Assembly (NCBI GenBank): GCA_947625565.1
Contig: CANQOU010000014.1
Coordinates: 1-17,215, forward strand
DNA: 17,215 nucleotides
Reading direction: 5' to 3'
From: an uncultured Clostridia bacterium
GTDB taxonomy: Bacteria; Bacillota; Clostridia; TANB77; CAG-508
Part shown: positions 9,362-15,737 of the stretch, piece by piece
Layout of the letters: every line of letters begins with the position of its first letter
Position numbering within the stretch: position 1 is the stretch's first letter
Made by a program: the position numbers and the translations under genes
Notes under the pieces: generated by a model
What the model saw: the letters and a program-made list of their open reading frames with translations, nothing else
The model's database searches: none
What the model was told of the DNA's origin: nothing

Positions 9362-9808
9362 ATGAAGGTTATATTAACACAAGACATAAAAGGTACTGGA
9401 AAAAAAGACCAAATTATTGATACTTCTGATGGATATGCACGTAATTTTTTATTCCCTAAAAATTTAGCAGTAGAAGCAAATGCAGAAAACATGGCAAAAT
9501 TAAAATCAAAACAACAAGCAAATGCATATAAAAAAGACCAAGAAAAAGAAGAAGCAAAAAAATTAGCAGAAAAGATGGGGAAAATAATGCTAACACTTCC
9601 AGTTAAAGTAGGGGAAAATGGCAAAGTATTTGGAGGTATATCCTCAAAAGAAATAGCGGAAGCTTTACAGAAAACACATAAAATAACAGTTGATAAGAAA
9701 AAAATCGATATGAAAGATACTATTAAAGAATTAGGAACAAAAATAATACGTATCAAGCTATATGAAGGAGTTATTGCAGAATTAAAGGTTAATGTAATAG
9801 GAGAATAA
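9362..9808 (+). CDS. rplI: Large ribosomal subunit protein bL9
   Basis: Ribosomal protein bL9, which binds 23S rRNA through its N-terminal domain and reaches out from the L1 side of the 50S subunit. The N-terminus MKVILTQDIKGTGKK and the block DGYARNFLFPKNLA are typical. A long, Lys/Glu/Ala-rich connecting helix follows (about residues 40-80), then the C-terminal domain. At 148 residues it is the usual length. The SD AAAGG (9348-9352) sits 9 nt before the ATG, just after the gdpP stop codon, so the two genes are probably co-transcribed. dnaB starts 2 nt after its stop. Confidence 0.97.
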   Translation: MKVILTQDIKGTGKKDQIIDTSDGYARNFLFPKNLAVEANAENMAKLKSKQQANAYKKDQEKEEAKKLAEKMGKIMLTLPVKVGENGKVFGGISSKEIAEALQKTHKITVDKKKIDMKDTIKELGTKIIRIKLYEGVIAELKVNVIGE

Positions 9809-9810
9809 AT

Positions 9811-11154
9811 ATGGAAGTAGGAAAAGTACCACCACATGATTTAGAAGCAGAACAAGCTGTTATTGGAAGCATGTTAACAGACCATGATGCAGTTATTAGC
9901 AGTATGGAAGTCTTAAAAGCAGAAGACTTTTATCGTGAGGATAATCAAACTATATTTACAGCTATGACTAATTTATATACAAGAGGGGAACCAATTGACT
10001 TAATCACTGTAAAATCAGAATTGGAATCTATGGGAAGGTTTGAACAAGTAGGAGGCTATGAATATTTAGCAGACTTACCAGAAAAAGTTCCAACAACAGC
10101 AAATGCAGACAAATATATAAAAATTATCGAAGAAAAATCAGAATTAAGAAAACTAATAAAAGCAGCAAATGAAATTATTGAATTAGGCTATGACCCAACA
10201 GAAGAAGTAGAAAGTGTTATGGAAGGTGCAGAAAAAAGAATTTTCAATTTGATGCAAAATAAAAATCAAAAAGGATATGCTGCTTTAAAAGATATTTTAG
10301 TAGATAGTTTTACAGAATTAGAAGAATTATATAATCGAAAGCAACATATAACAGGAGTACCTAGTGGCTTTATAGACTTAGATTATAGAACAGCAGGTTT
10401 CCATGGTTCAGAATTGATTTTAGTTGCAGCAAGACCAGCAATGGGAAAATCAGCTTTTGCATTAAATATTGCAACAAATGCTGCAGTAAGGGCAAAAGTA
10501 CCAGTAGCAATATTTAGTCTAGAAATGTCTAAAGAACAGTTAGTTAATCGTATTTTATGCAGTGAAGCAATGGTAGATAGTAATAAAGTAAGAACAGGAA
10601 AACTAGACGAGGAAGATTGGGACACACTAGCAAAGGCAATTGGACCATTATCAGAGGCAGAAATATATATAGATGATACACCAGGAATTTCAATAACAGA
10701 AATCCGTGCAAAATGTAGAAAACTGAAATTAGAAAAAAATATAGGAATGGTAGTAATTGACTATTTACAACTTATACAAAGCTCAGGTAAAAGGCTTGGA
10801 AGTAGAGAACAAGACATAGCAGAAATTAGTCGTTCATTAAAAATTTTAGCAAAAGAATTAAATGTTCCAGTAATTGCACTATCACAATTATCAAGAGCTG
10901 TAGAACAAAGACAAGACCATAAGCCAATGTTATCTGACTTGCGTGAATCAGGCTCAATAGAACAAGATGCAGATATTGTTATATTTTTATATCGTGATGA
11001 TTATTATAACGAAGATAGCAAAAAGAAAGGAATAGCAGAAATAATTATTGCAAAACATAGAGGAGGATCAACAGGTAGTGTTGATTTAGGATGGTTTGGA
11101 ACATATACAAAATTTGTAAACTTAGATAAAAGACATGACTATCTAGACGAATAG
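9811..11154 (+). CDS. dnaB: Replicative DNA helicase
   Basis: Hexameric 5'-3' helicase of the replication fork (called DnaC in Bacillus subtilis). The N-terminal DnaB domain (residues 1-105) opens with PPHDLEAEQAVIGSML. The RecA-like C-terminal domain has Walker A ARPAMGKS (207-214), Walker B VVIDYLQ with Asp317, and the HRGGSTG motif near residues 416-422, which includes the presumed arginine finger. At 447 residues it is the normal length, with no intein. The start is set by AGGAG (9799-9803), 7 nt upstream and inside the end of rplI, so translation of the two genes is likely coupled. tilS begins 29 nt after its stop codon. Confidence 0.97.
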   Translation: MEVGKVPPHDLEAEQAVIGSMLTDHDAVISSMEVLKAEDFYREDNQTIFTAMTNLYTRGEPIDLITVKSELESMGRFEQVGGYEYLADLPEKVPTTANADKYIKIIEEKSELRKLIKAANEIIELGYDPTEEVESVMEGAEKRIFNLMQNKNQKGYAALKDILVDSFTELEELYNRKQHITGVPSGFIDLDYRTAGFHGSELILVAARPAMGKSAFALNIATNAAVRAKVPVAIFSLEMSKEQLVNRILCSEAMVDSNKVRTGKLDEEDWDTLAKAIGPLSEAEIYIDDTPGISITEIRAKCRKLKLEKNIGMVVIDYLQLIQSSGKRLGSREQDIAEISRSLKILAKELNVPVIALSQLSRAVEQRQDHKPMLSDLRESGSIEQDADIVIFLYRDDYYNEDSKKKGIAEIIIAKHRGGSTGSVDLGWFGTYTKFVNLDKRHDYLDE

Positions 11155-11183
11155 TTTCAAAACTTGAAAGGAAGGTACTTAAT

Positions 11184-12179
11184 ACGAAACAAAAAGTAAA
11201 AGAAACAATAAAAAAATATAATTTAATACAAAATGGGGATAATCTGGTACTCGGAGTTTCTGGAGGACCAGATTCTATTGCTATGTTATATATCCTGTAT
11301 GAATTGGAACAAGAATTCCAAGAAGACGGGATATCTTTTTGCTTTTCAGTTGCACATATAAATCACATGATTAGAAAAGAAGCAAAGGAAGATGAACAAT
11401 TTGTAAAAGAAAACTGCCAAAATTTAGGAGTAAAATTTTTTTCAAAAAGTATAGATGTAAAAGAGATAGCACATACTAAGAAAATAGGTATAGAAGAAGC
11501 AGGAAGAAATAGTAGATATGAATTTTTTGATGAAATAGCTAAAAAAACAGGAGCAAATAAAATTGCAATAGCACATAATGCAAATGATAAAGCTGAAACA
11601 ATTATTATGAATTTATTAAGAGGAACAGGCCTATCAGGACTAAAAGGAATAGAGCCTATGAAAAATGGAAAATATATTAGACCATTATTAGAATGTACAA
11701 GAGAAGAAATTGAAAATTATTGCAAAGAAAAAAAATTAGAACCTAGAATAGACAAAACTAATTTTGATAATTCATATACAAGAAATAAAGTCAGAAATGT
11801 TGTTATTCCGTATATTAAGAAGGAATTCAATCCAAATATTTTAGAAACACTAAATAGATTATCTGAATTAGTAAAAGAAGAAAATGCTTATATAACAAGA
11901 CAAGTAAAAGATATATATAATAAAATAATTATACAAGAGAAGCCACATATTATATTGGATTTAAAACAGTTTAATAAGCAAGAAACAGTCATAAAATCAA
12001 GGCTTCTACTATATACTATAACGAAGGTTTTAGGAAACTGTCAAGGAATTGCAAAAATTCATATAGAGGATATAATTAAGCTATGCCAAAATAATATTGG
12101 TAATAAATTTTTGACACCAAATCAAAATATAAAAATTTTTGTAAAAAATGGACAAATCCACTTTCTAGACCAAAGATAA
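11184..12179 (+). CDS. tilS: tRNA(Ile)-lysidine synthetase, short form, probable ACG start
   Basis: Attaches lysine to C34 of the CAU-anticodon tRNA-Ile in an ATP-dependent reaction so that it reads AUA; usually essential. The PP-loop motif SGGPDS lies at residues 26-31 if translation begins at 11184. The first in-frame ATG (11283) is after this motif, so it cannot be the start. Between the dnaB stop and 11283 the frame has no ATG, GTG or TTG. The best candidate is ACG at 11184, preceded by AAAGGAAGG (11167-11175) with an 8-nt gap; the resulting N-terminus, KQKVKETIKKYNLI, is what the family shows. At 331 residues it is shorter than Bacillus (about 470) or E. coli (about 430) TilS and seems to lack the final C-terminal domain, as in Aquifex. 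The hpt gene often found next to it is absent. The ACG could also be a sequence error. Confidence 0.88.
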   Translation, partial: TKQKVKETIKKYNLIQNGDNLVLGVSGGPDSIAMLYILYELEQEFQEDGISFCFSVAHINHMIRKEAKEDEQFVKENCQNLGVKFFSKSIDVKEIAHTKKIGIEEAGRNSRYEFFDEIAKKTGANKIAIAHNANDKAETIIMNLLRGTGLSGLKGIEPMKNGKYIRPLLECTREEIENYCKEKKLEPRIDKTNFDNSYTRNKVRNVVIPYIKKEFNPNILETLNRLSELVKEENAYITRQVKDIYNKIIIQEKPHIILDLKQFNKQETVIKSRLLLYTITKVLGNCQGIAKIHIEDIIKLCQNNIGNKFLTPNQNIKIFVKNGQIHFLDQR

Positions 12180-12240
12180 GTATCCGTAGAAATACCAAAT
12201 ATATCAATATTTTGTCACAAAAAAGACATATAAAAAACAC

Positions 12241-12269
12241 TTGAAAAAGATAATATTATATGGTATAAC
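12241..12269 (+). promoter_or_regulatory. Sigma-A promoter for ftsH and the J-domain gene
   Basis: TTGAAA (12241-12246) and TATAAC (12264-12269) are 17 nt apart, with an extended -10 TGG before the hexamer. The expected transcript start is near 12276. No terminator is visible between tilS and this site, so some read-through from the upstream operon is possible. Confidence 0.7.
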
Positions 12270-12300
12270 CTAGCAAAAGAAACATAGAGGAGGAATTATA

Positions 12301-14109
12301 TTGAAAAGTAACATAAAAACATTAGCAATGTGGCTAATCATAGGAGTAATTTTTATTATTGTTTTATCATCTGTTATGGAAAATTCAAACAAAAAAATGT
12401 TATATTCTGAATTAATTTCACAAATTAATGAAGGAAAAGTAGAAGCTATCCAAATAGAAGCAGATGGGAAAACAGCAAATGTTGAACTAAAAGATAATAA
12501 TGTTGTAAAACAAGTAAACATTCCGAGTATGGAAAGTTTTATGAATTATACAGAGGATTTTGTTAAAGATGGAGCATTCAAGTTAGACGAAAAATCAGAA
12601 TCTATTTTTGTGACAGTTTTAAGCTTATTAACACCATTTGGATTATTGATTATTTTCTTCATATTCTGGTTTTTTATGATGGGAAGTGCAAATGGAGGAC
12701 AACCAGGAGGAAAAACATTATCATTTGGAAAAAGTAAAGCTAGAATGATGACACCAGCAGAAAGAAACAAGATAACATTTGATGATGTAGCTGGTGTAGA
12801 TGAAGAAAAAGAAGAATTACAAGAAATTGTAGAATTCTTAAAAAATCCAAAGAAATTTACAGATATGGGAGCAAGAATACCAAAGGGTGTTTTGTTAGTA
12901 GGTCAACCAGGTACAGGAAAAACACTTTTAGCAAAAGCAGTTGCAGGAGAAGCAGGGGTACCATTTTTCATTATAAGTGGTTCTGACTTTGTTGAAATGT
13001 TTGTGGGAGTAGGAGCATCACGTGTAAGAGATTTATTTGAAGAAGCAAAAAGAAACGCACCTTGTATAGTATTTATTGACGAAATTGATGCAGTTGGTCG
13101 CCAAAGAGGAGCAGGACTTGGTGGAGGACATGACGAAAGAGAACAAACTTTAAATCAGCTATTAGTTGAAATGGACGGATTTTCAGAAAACGAAGGAGTT
13201 ATTGTATTAGCAGCAACTAATAGGCCAGATGTATTAGATAAAGCATTGTTAAGAGCAGGAAGATTTGACAGACAAATTGTAGTAAGTGCACCAGATGTTA
13301 AAGCAAGAGAACAAATTTTAGAGGTACATTCAAGAAAGAAAAAACTAGCAGATGATGTAGACTTAAGAATAATTGCAAAAAATACTTCAGGATTTGCAGG
13401 TGCAGATTTAGAGAATGTATTAAATGAAGCGGCATTACTAGCAGCGAGAAGAAATCTATCAGAAATAGGTATGAAAGAAATTGAAGATGCTATGGTCAAA
13501 GTTACAATGGGACCAGAGAAGAAAACAAGAGTAAGAAGTGAAAAAGAAAATAGATTAGTATCTTATCATGAAGCTGGTCATGCAGTTGTAAGTCATTACT
13601 TAGAGACACAAGACCCAGTACATCAAATATCAATTGTACCAAGAGGAATGGCAGGAGGATATACTATGTATCGTCCAACAGAAGATAAGAATTTCATGTC
13701 TAAAACAGAAATGGAGGAAAACATAGTATCATTATTAGGTGGAAGAGTAGCAGAAGCACTAATTTTGAATGATATATCTACTGGTGCAAGTAATGATATT
13801 GAAAGAGCAACAGGAATTGCAAGAAGCATGGTTACAAAATATGGAATGAGTGATAGAATAGGAGCATTAATGTTAGGCTCTAATCAAAGTGAAGTATTTC
13901 TAGGAAGAGATTTTGCACAAGCAAAAGAATATTCAGAAGAGACAGCAGCAATAATTGATGAAGAAGTTAAAAAAATTATTGATAAAGGATATAATCATGC
14001 AAAACAAATACTAACAGAACATGTAGATAAATTACATGCAGTAGCAGGAATTCTTTTAGAAAAAGAAAAGATAGAAGCAGATGAATTTGAAGCAATTTTT
14101 TCTGAATAG
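12301..14109 (+). CDS. ftsH: ATP-dependent zinc metalloprotease FtsH
   Basis: Membrane-anchored hexameric AAA+ protease that degrades damaged membrane proteins and short-lived regulators. The start is TTG at 12301, 7 nt after AGGAGG (12288-12293). Two membrane segments (about residues 8-25 and 104-123) flank an extracytoplasmic domain. The AAA+ module has Walker A GQPGTGKT (201-208), Walker B FIDE with Asp260 and Glu261, and the second region of homology ending at GRFDR (about 320-324). The protease site is HEAGH (423-427) with the third zinc ligand Asp499 in GASNDIERAT. Two small departures from the usual sequence are Gln202 where most FtsH have Pro (GPPGTGKT) and Ala319 in LLRAGRFDR where Pro is usual. 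At 602 residues it is slightly short but complete. The next gene starts 8 nt downstream. Confidence 0.97.
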   Translation: MKSNIKTLAMWLIIGVIFIIVLSSVMENSNKKMLYSELISQINEGKVEAIQIEADGKTANVELKDNNVVKQVNIPSMESFMNYTEDFVKDGAFKLDEKSESIFVTVLSLLTPFGLLIIFFIFWFFMMGSANGGQPGGKTLSFGKSKARMMTPAERNKITFDDVAGVDEEKEELQEIVEFLKNPKKFTDMGARIPKGVLLVGQPGTGKTLLAKAVAGEAGVPFFIISGSDFVEMFVGVGASRVRDLFEEAKRNAPCIVFIDEIDAVGRQRGAGLGGGHDEREQTLNQLLVEMDGFSENEGVIVLAATNRPDVLDKALLRAGRFDRQIVVSAPDVKAREQILEVHSRKKKLADDVDLRIIAKNTSGFAGADLENVLNEAALLAARRNLSEIGMKEIEDAMVKVTMGPEKKTRVRSEKENRLVSYHEAGHAVVSHYLETQDPVHQISIVPRGMAGGYTMYRPTEDKNFMSKTEMEENIVSLLGGRVAEALILNDISTGASNDIERATGIARSMVTKYGMSDRIGALMLGSNQSEVFLGRDFAQAKEYSEETAAIIDEEVKKIIDKGYNHAKQILTEHVDKLHAVAGILLEKEKIEADEFEAIFSE

Positions 14110-14117
14110 AGGTTAAT

Positions 14118-14714
14118 ATGAAAAATTATTATGAAATATTGCAAGTAAATGAAAATGCATCAAATGAAATTATAGAGAAAGCATATAAAGTATTAGTAAA
14201 AAAATACCATCCTGATTTACAAGCAGATACAAAGATAAAAGAAGTGACAGAAAAAAGATTAAAGGAAATAAATGAAGCATATAATGTGCTTTCAAATGAA
14301 TTCCTAAAAGAACAATATGATGTAGAATTAAAAAAAGAAAAAGAAGAGCAATTTAGAAAAAAATATGGCGAAAAAGATTATGGTACAGAGAAAAAGAATT
14401 TTTATAATAGGCCACAAACAACAAAAAATGTAACAAATGTGCAAAAACAGGAACAATCAAACCAGCAAAATGATAAAATTAGTACAACAGGTGGTATAGT
14501 AGATTTTATAAAAGTATTATACAATGATAGACCTAAAAGGGAAGAATATAAAGAAATGACTAAAAAAGATTTATTAGCAATTTTCTTAACTATTATTGTA
14601 GTAATAGCCTTAGGAATTATTTTATGGTATATTCCATTTACTAATGGATGGATAAGAGAGCTTATATTTGAAAATCCAATATTTGAATGGATAGGCAGAA
14701 TATTCAGTAAATAA
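14118..14714 (+). CDS. Membrane-tethered J-domain (DnaJ-like) protein
   Basis: The N-terminus is a J domain (residues 1-65): YYEILQV, then a helix leading to the catalytic HPD tripeptide at 31-33, and a final helix with EINEAYNVLS. J domains stimulate the ATPase of DnaK/Hsp70. There is no Gly/Phe region, zinc-finger or C-terminal substrate domain, so this is not the general chaperone DnaJ. A charged, low-complexity linker rich in Gln, Asn and Lys (about 70-135) leads to one hydrophobic segment (about 151-172) and a short tail. It follows ftsH by 8 nt with an SD (AGAGG) overlapping the ftsH stop, so the two are almost certainly one operon. It could bring DnaK to the membrane near FtsH substrates; that role is inference. 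The exact function is unknown. Confidence 0.85.
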   Translation: MKNYYEILQVNENASNEIIEKAYKVLVKKYHPDLQADTKIKEVTEKRLKEINEAYNVLSNEFLKEQYDVELKKEKEEQFRKKYGEKDYGTEKKNFYNRPQTTKNVTNVQKQEQSNQQNDKISTTGGIVDFIKVLYNDRPKREEYKEMTKKDLLAIFLTIIVVIALGIILWYIPFTNGWIRELIFENPIFEWIGRIFSK

Positions 14715-14724
14715 TCTGAATATT
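14699..14724. repeat. Perfect inverted repeat at the end of the ftsH operon
   Basis: AATATTCAG (14699-14707) pairs with CTGAATATT (14716-14724) around an 8-nt loop. It spans the stop codon of the J-domain gene and reaches the next -35 box. It lacks a U-tract on either strand, so it may act as an mRNA 3' stabiliser, a weak terminator, or a protein-binding site at the promoter. Confidence 0.5.
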
Positions 14725-14752
14725 TGACAAATTACACATAATATGGTACAAT
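14724..14752 (+). promoter_or_regulatory. Sigma-A promoter of the acetyltransferase gene
   Basis: TTGACA (14724-14729) and TACAAT (14747-14752) are 17 nt apart with an extended -10 TGG. The predicted transcript start is near 14759, about 150 nt before the ATG, leaving a long leader. The segment ATATGGTA before and into the -10 matches the ftsH promoter. Confidence 0.82.
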
Positions 14753-14758
14753 AAAAAC

Positions 14759-14888
14759 ATATTTTAAGAGTTTACCTAGAACATTATTGTTTGAGCGGTA
14801 AAGGGTAACAAAATAGAAATGTTACTTACACTTATAGTAAGATTAAATCTTGCAAGGAGTCTTAAAAGATTTCTTTGCAAGATTTTTT
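14759..14888 (+). promoter_or_regulatory. Structured leader RNA with attenuator upstream of the acetyltransferase
   Basis: A leader of about 130 nt between promoter and SD that can form consecutive hairpins. First is TTTACC (14771-14776) with GGTAAA (14797-14802), containing an inner AACA/TGTT stem. Second is GTAACA (14805-14810) with TGTTAC (14820-14825) around the loop AAATAGAAA. Third is TTAC (14826-14829) with GTAA (14837-14840). A terminator hairpin follows. AAGAT (14839-14843) can also pair with ATCTT (14847-14851), which would disrupt both hairpin 3 and the terminator stem and so could act as a small antiterminator. The second hairpin matches the rpoB-rpoC spacer element in loop and position. 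I do not recognise a known riboswitch class; no T-box signature is present. Confidence 0.6.
14845..14888 (+). terminator. Terminator (attenuator) between leader and acetyltransferase SD
   Basis: AAATCTTGCAA (14845-14855) pairs perfectly over 11 bp with TTGCAAGATTT (14875-14885), with further imperfect pairing inside, followed by T-run 14883-14888. The SD of the next gene starts 7 nt later, so termination here would silence that gene. It is 93 nt after the -10 box, too near its own promoter to serve the upstream operon only. Confidence 0.85.
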
Positions 14889-14908
14889 GAATTTAGGAGG
14901 GGATATGA

Positions 14909-15472
14909 ATGAAGTATTTTAAAAAATTAGTAGGAGAAAGAATTTATTTATCACCAAGAAATAATGAAGATGTAGAAAAATTTACAGAATGGCTAAATGA
15001 TTTTAATATAACAGACTATTTAGGAAGAAGCGATACAGTATGTTCATTAGACAAAGAAAAACAATACTTAGAAGAAAATCAAGATGCAGAAGCTTCATTT
15101 GCAATTATAGATTTAGAAAAGGATGAAATGATAGGCTCAATATCATTAGAACGTATAAACCATACACATAGAGTAGCAACATTAGGAATATTTATAGGGA
15201 ACAAACAATTCTGGAATAAAGGATATGGAACAGAAGCCATAAGATTAATTTTAGATTATGGATTTAATTACTTAAATTTACATTGTATACAATTACATTT
15301 AATGAGCTTTAATCAAAGAGCATTAAAATGCTATCAAAAATGTGGATTTAAGGAAACAGGAAGGATGAGAGAATGTAGATTTATAAATGGAAAATATTAT
15401 GATATTATTTCTATGGATATTTTATCAAGTGAATTTACAGGAAGCTATATAAAAAATAAAAATATAGAATGA
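14909..15472 (+). CDS. GNAT-family N-acetyltransferase (RimJ/RimL-like)
   Basis: A 187-residue acetyl-CoA-dependent acetyltransferase of the Acetyltransf_3 type. The family includes ribosomal-protein acetyltransferases, polyamine acetyltransferase SpeG and some antibiotic-modifying enzymes. The acetyl-CoA pyrophosphate loop is NKQFWNKGYGTEAIR (about residues 97-111, R/QxxGxG/A pattern). The late motif NQRALKCYQKCGFKETGRMR (about 135-154) is typical of motif B. The start is ATG at 14909, 8 nt after AGGAGG (14895-14900); an overlapping ATG at 14905 opens a frame that stops after five codons. The gene is monocistronic, with its own promoter, an attenuator-like leader and a terminator after it. 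The substrate cannot be told from sequence. The regulated leader would fit a resistance or stress gene, but that is inference. Confidence 0.85.
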   Translation: MKYFKKLVGERIYLSPRNNEDVEKFTEWLNDFNITDYLGRSDTVCSLDKEKQYLEENQDAEASFAIIDLEKDEMIGSISLERINHTHRVATLGIFIGNKQFWNKGYGTEAIRLILDYGFNYLNLHCIQLHLMSFNQRALKCYQKCGFKETGRMRECRFINGKYYDIISMDILSSEFTGSYIKNKNIE

Positions 15473-15482
15473 GATAAGAAAT

Positions 15483-15549
15483 AAAGTCGAAATTTGTCAA
15501 AACTTGCGATGAAAAGTATATCGTAAAGTATTGAAAAGTTCGACTTTTT
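15483..15549 (+). terminator. Long imperfect hairpin, terminator of the acetyltransferase gene
   Basis: AAAGTCGAA (15483-15491) pairs perfectly with TTCGACTTT (15539-15547), followed by T residues to 15549. The enclosed 47 nt are not a random loop: CAA/TTG, ACTT/AAGT and GCGAT/ATCGT pair in register, making a rod-like hairpin of about 65 nt. It lies 10 nt after the acetyltransferase stop codon. Confidence 0.75.
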
Positions 15550-15637
15550 ATGTTATTATTAAACTATTCTAATTCATAAAATTATTTATTTCATTTTTAT
15601 TCGAAAAAATTTCCAAAAACAAGAAAAATAATAAAAG

Positions 15638-15704
15638 AAGGAGGTTTATAAAGAAACAAGCTATATTTACTCATAAATTAAATTTGATATATGAGAAAAA
15701 ATAA
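15638..15704 (+). other. Orphan Shine-Dalgarno site with possible dead mini-ORF
   Basis: AAGGAGGT (15638-15645) is a near-perfect SD, but no ATG, GTG or TTG lies at a useful distance. Six nt after it an open frame begins with AAG (15651), then AAACAAGCT and 14 more codons to TAA (15702-15704). It reads as if an ATG had become AAG. It may be a remnant of a short gene or chance in a purine-rich spacer. The rest of 15550-15680 is AT-rich with nothing else that I recognise. Confidence 0.25.
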
Positions 15705-15712
15705 TGTAAAAT
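15684..15712 (+). promoter_or_regulatory. Possible promoter of the rpn gene
   Basis: TTGATA (15684-15689) and TAAAAT (15707-15712) are 17 nt apart. The predicted start (about 15719) would fall inside the SD of rpn, giving an mRNA with a very short 5' end and weak full-length translation. AT-richness makes chance matches likely. Confidence 0.4.
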
Positions 15713-15737
15713 ATGAAAGGAGAAGTAAAACAAATTT

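Noticed and set aside
11155..11169. TTTCAA/TTGAAA hairpin between dnaB and tilS as a terminator or attenuator
   Set aside because: It is a 6-bp AT-rich stem with a 3-nt loop and no U-tract; too weak to support a claim.
14699..14724. Inverted repeat as a full terminator of the ftsH operon
   Set aside because: The stem is good but no U-tract follows on either strand, so it is listed only as a repeat.
14819..14890. A 23-codon ORF in the acetyltransferase leader, as a possible leader peptide
   Set aside because: It has no SD in front of its ATG and it runs through the terminator hairpin, which makes it a poor fit for a ribosome-stalling leader peptide.
14905..14907. Upstream ATG as start of the acetyltransferase
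   Set aside because: It is in another frame and meets a stop after five codons; the ATG at 14909 is in the correct frame with good SD spacing.
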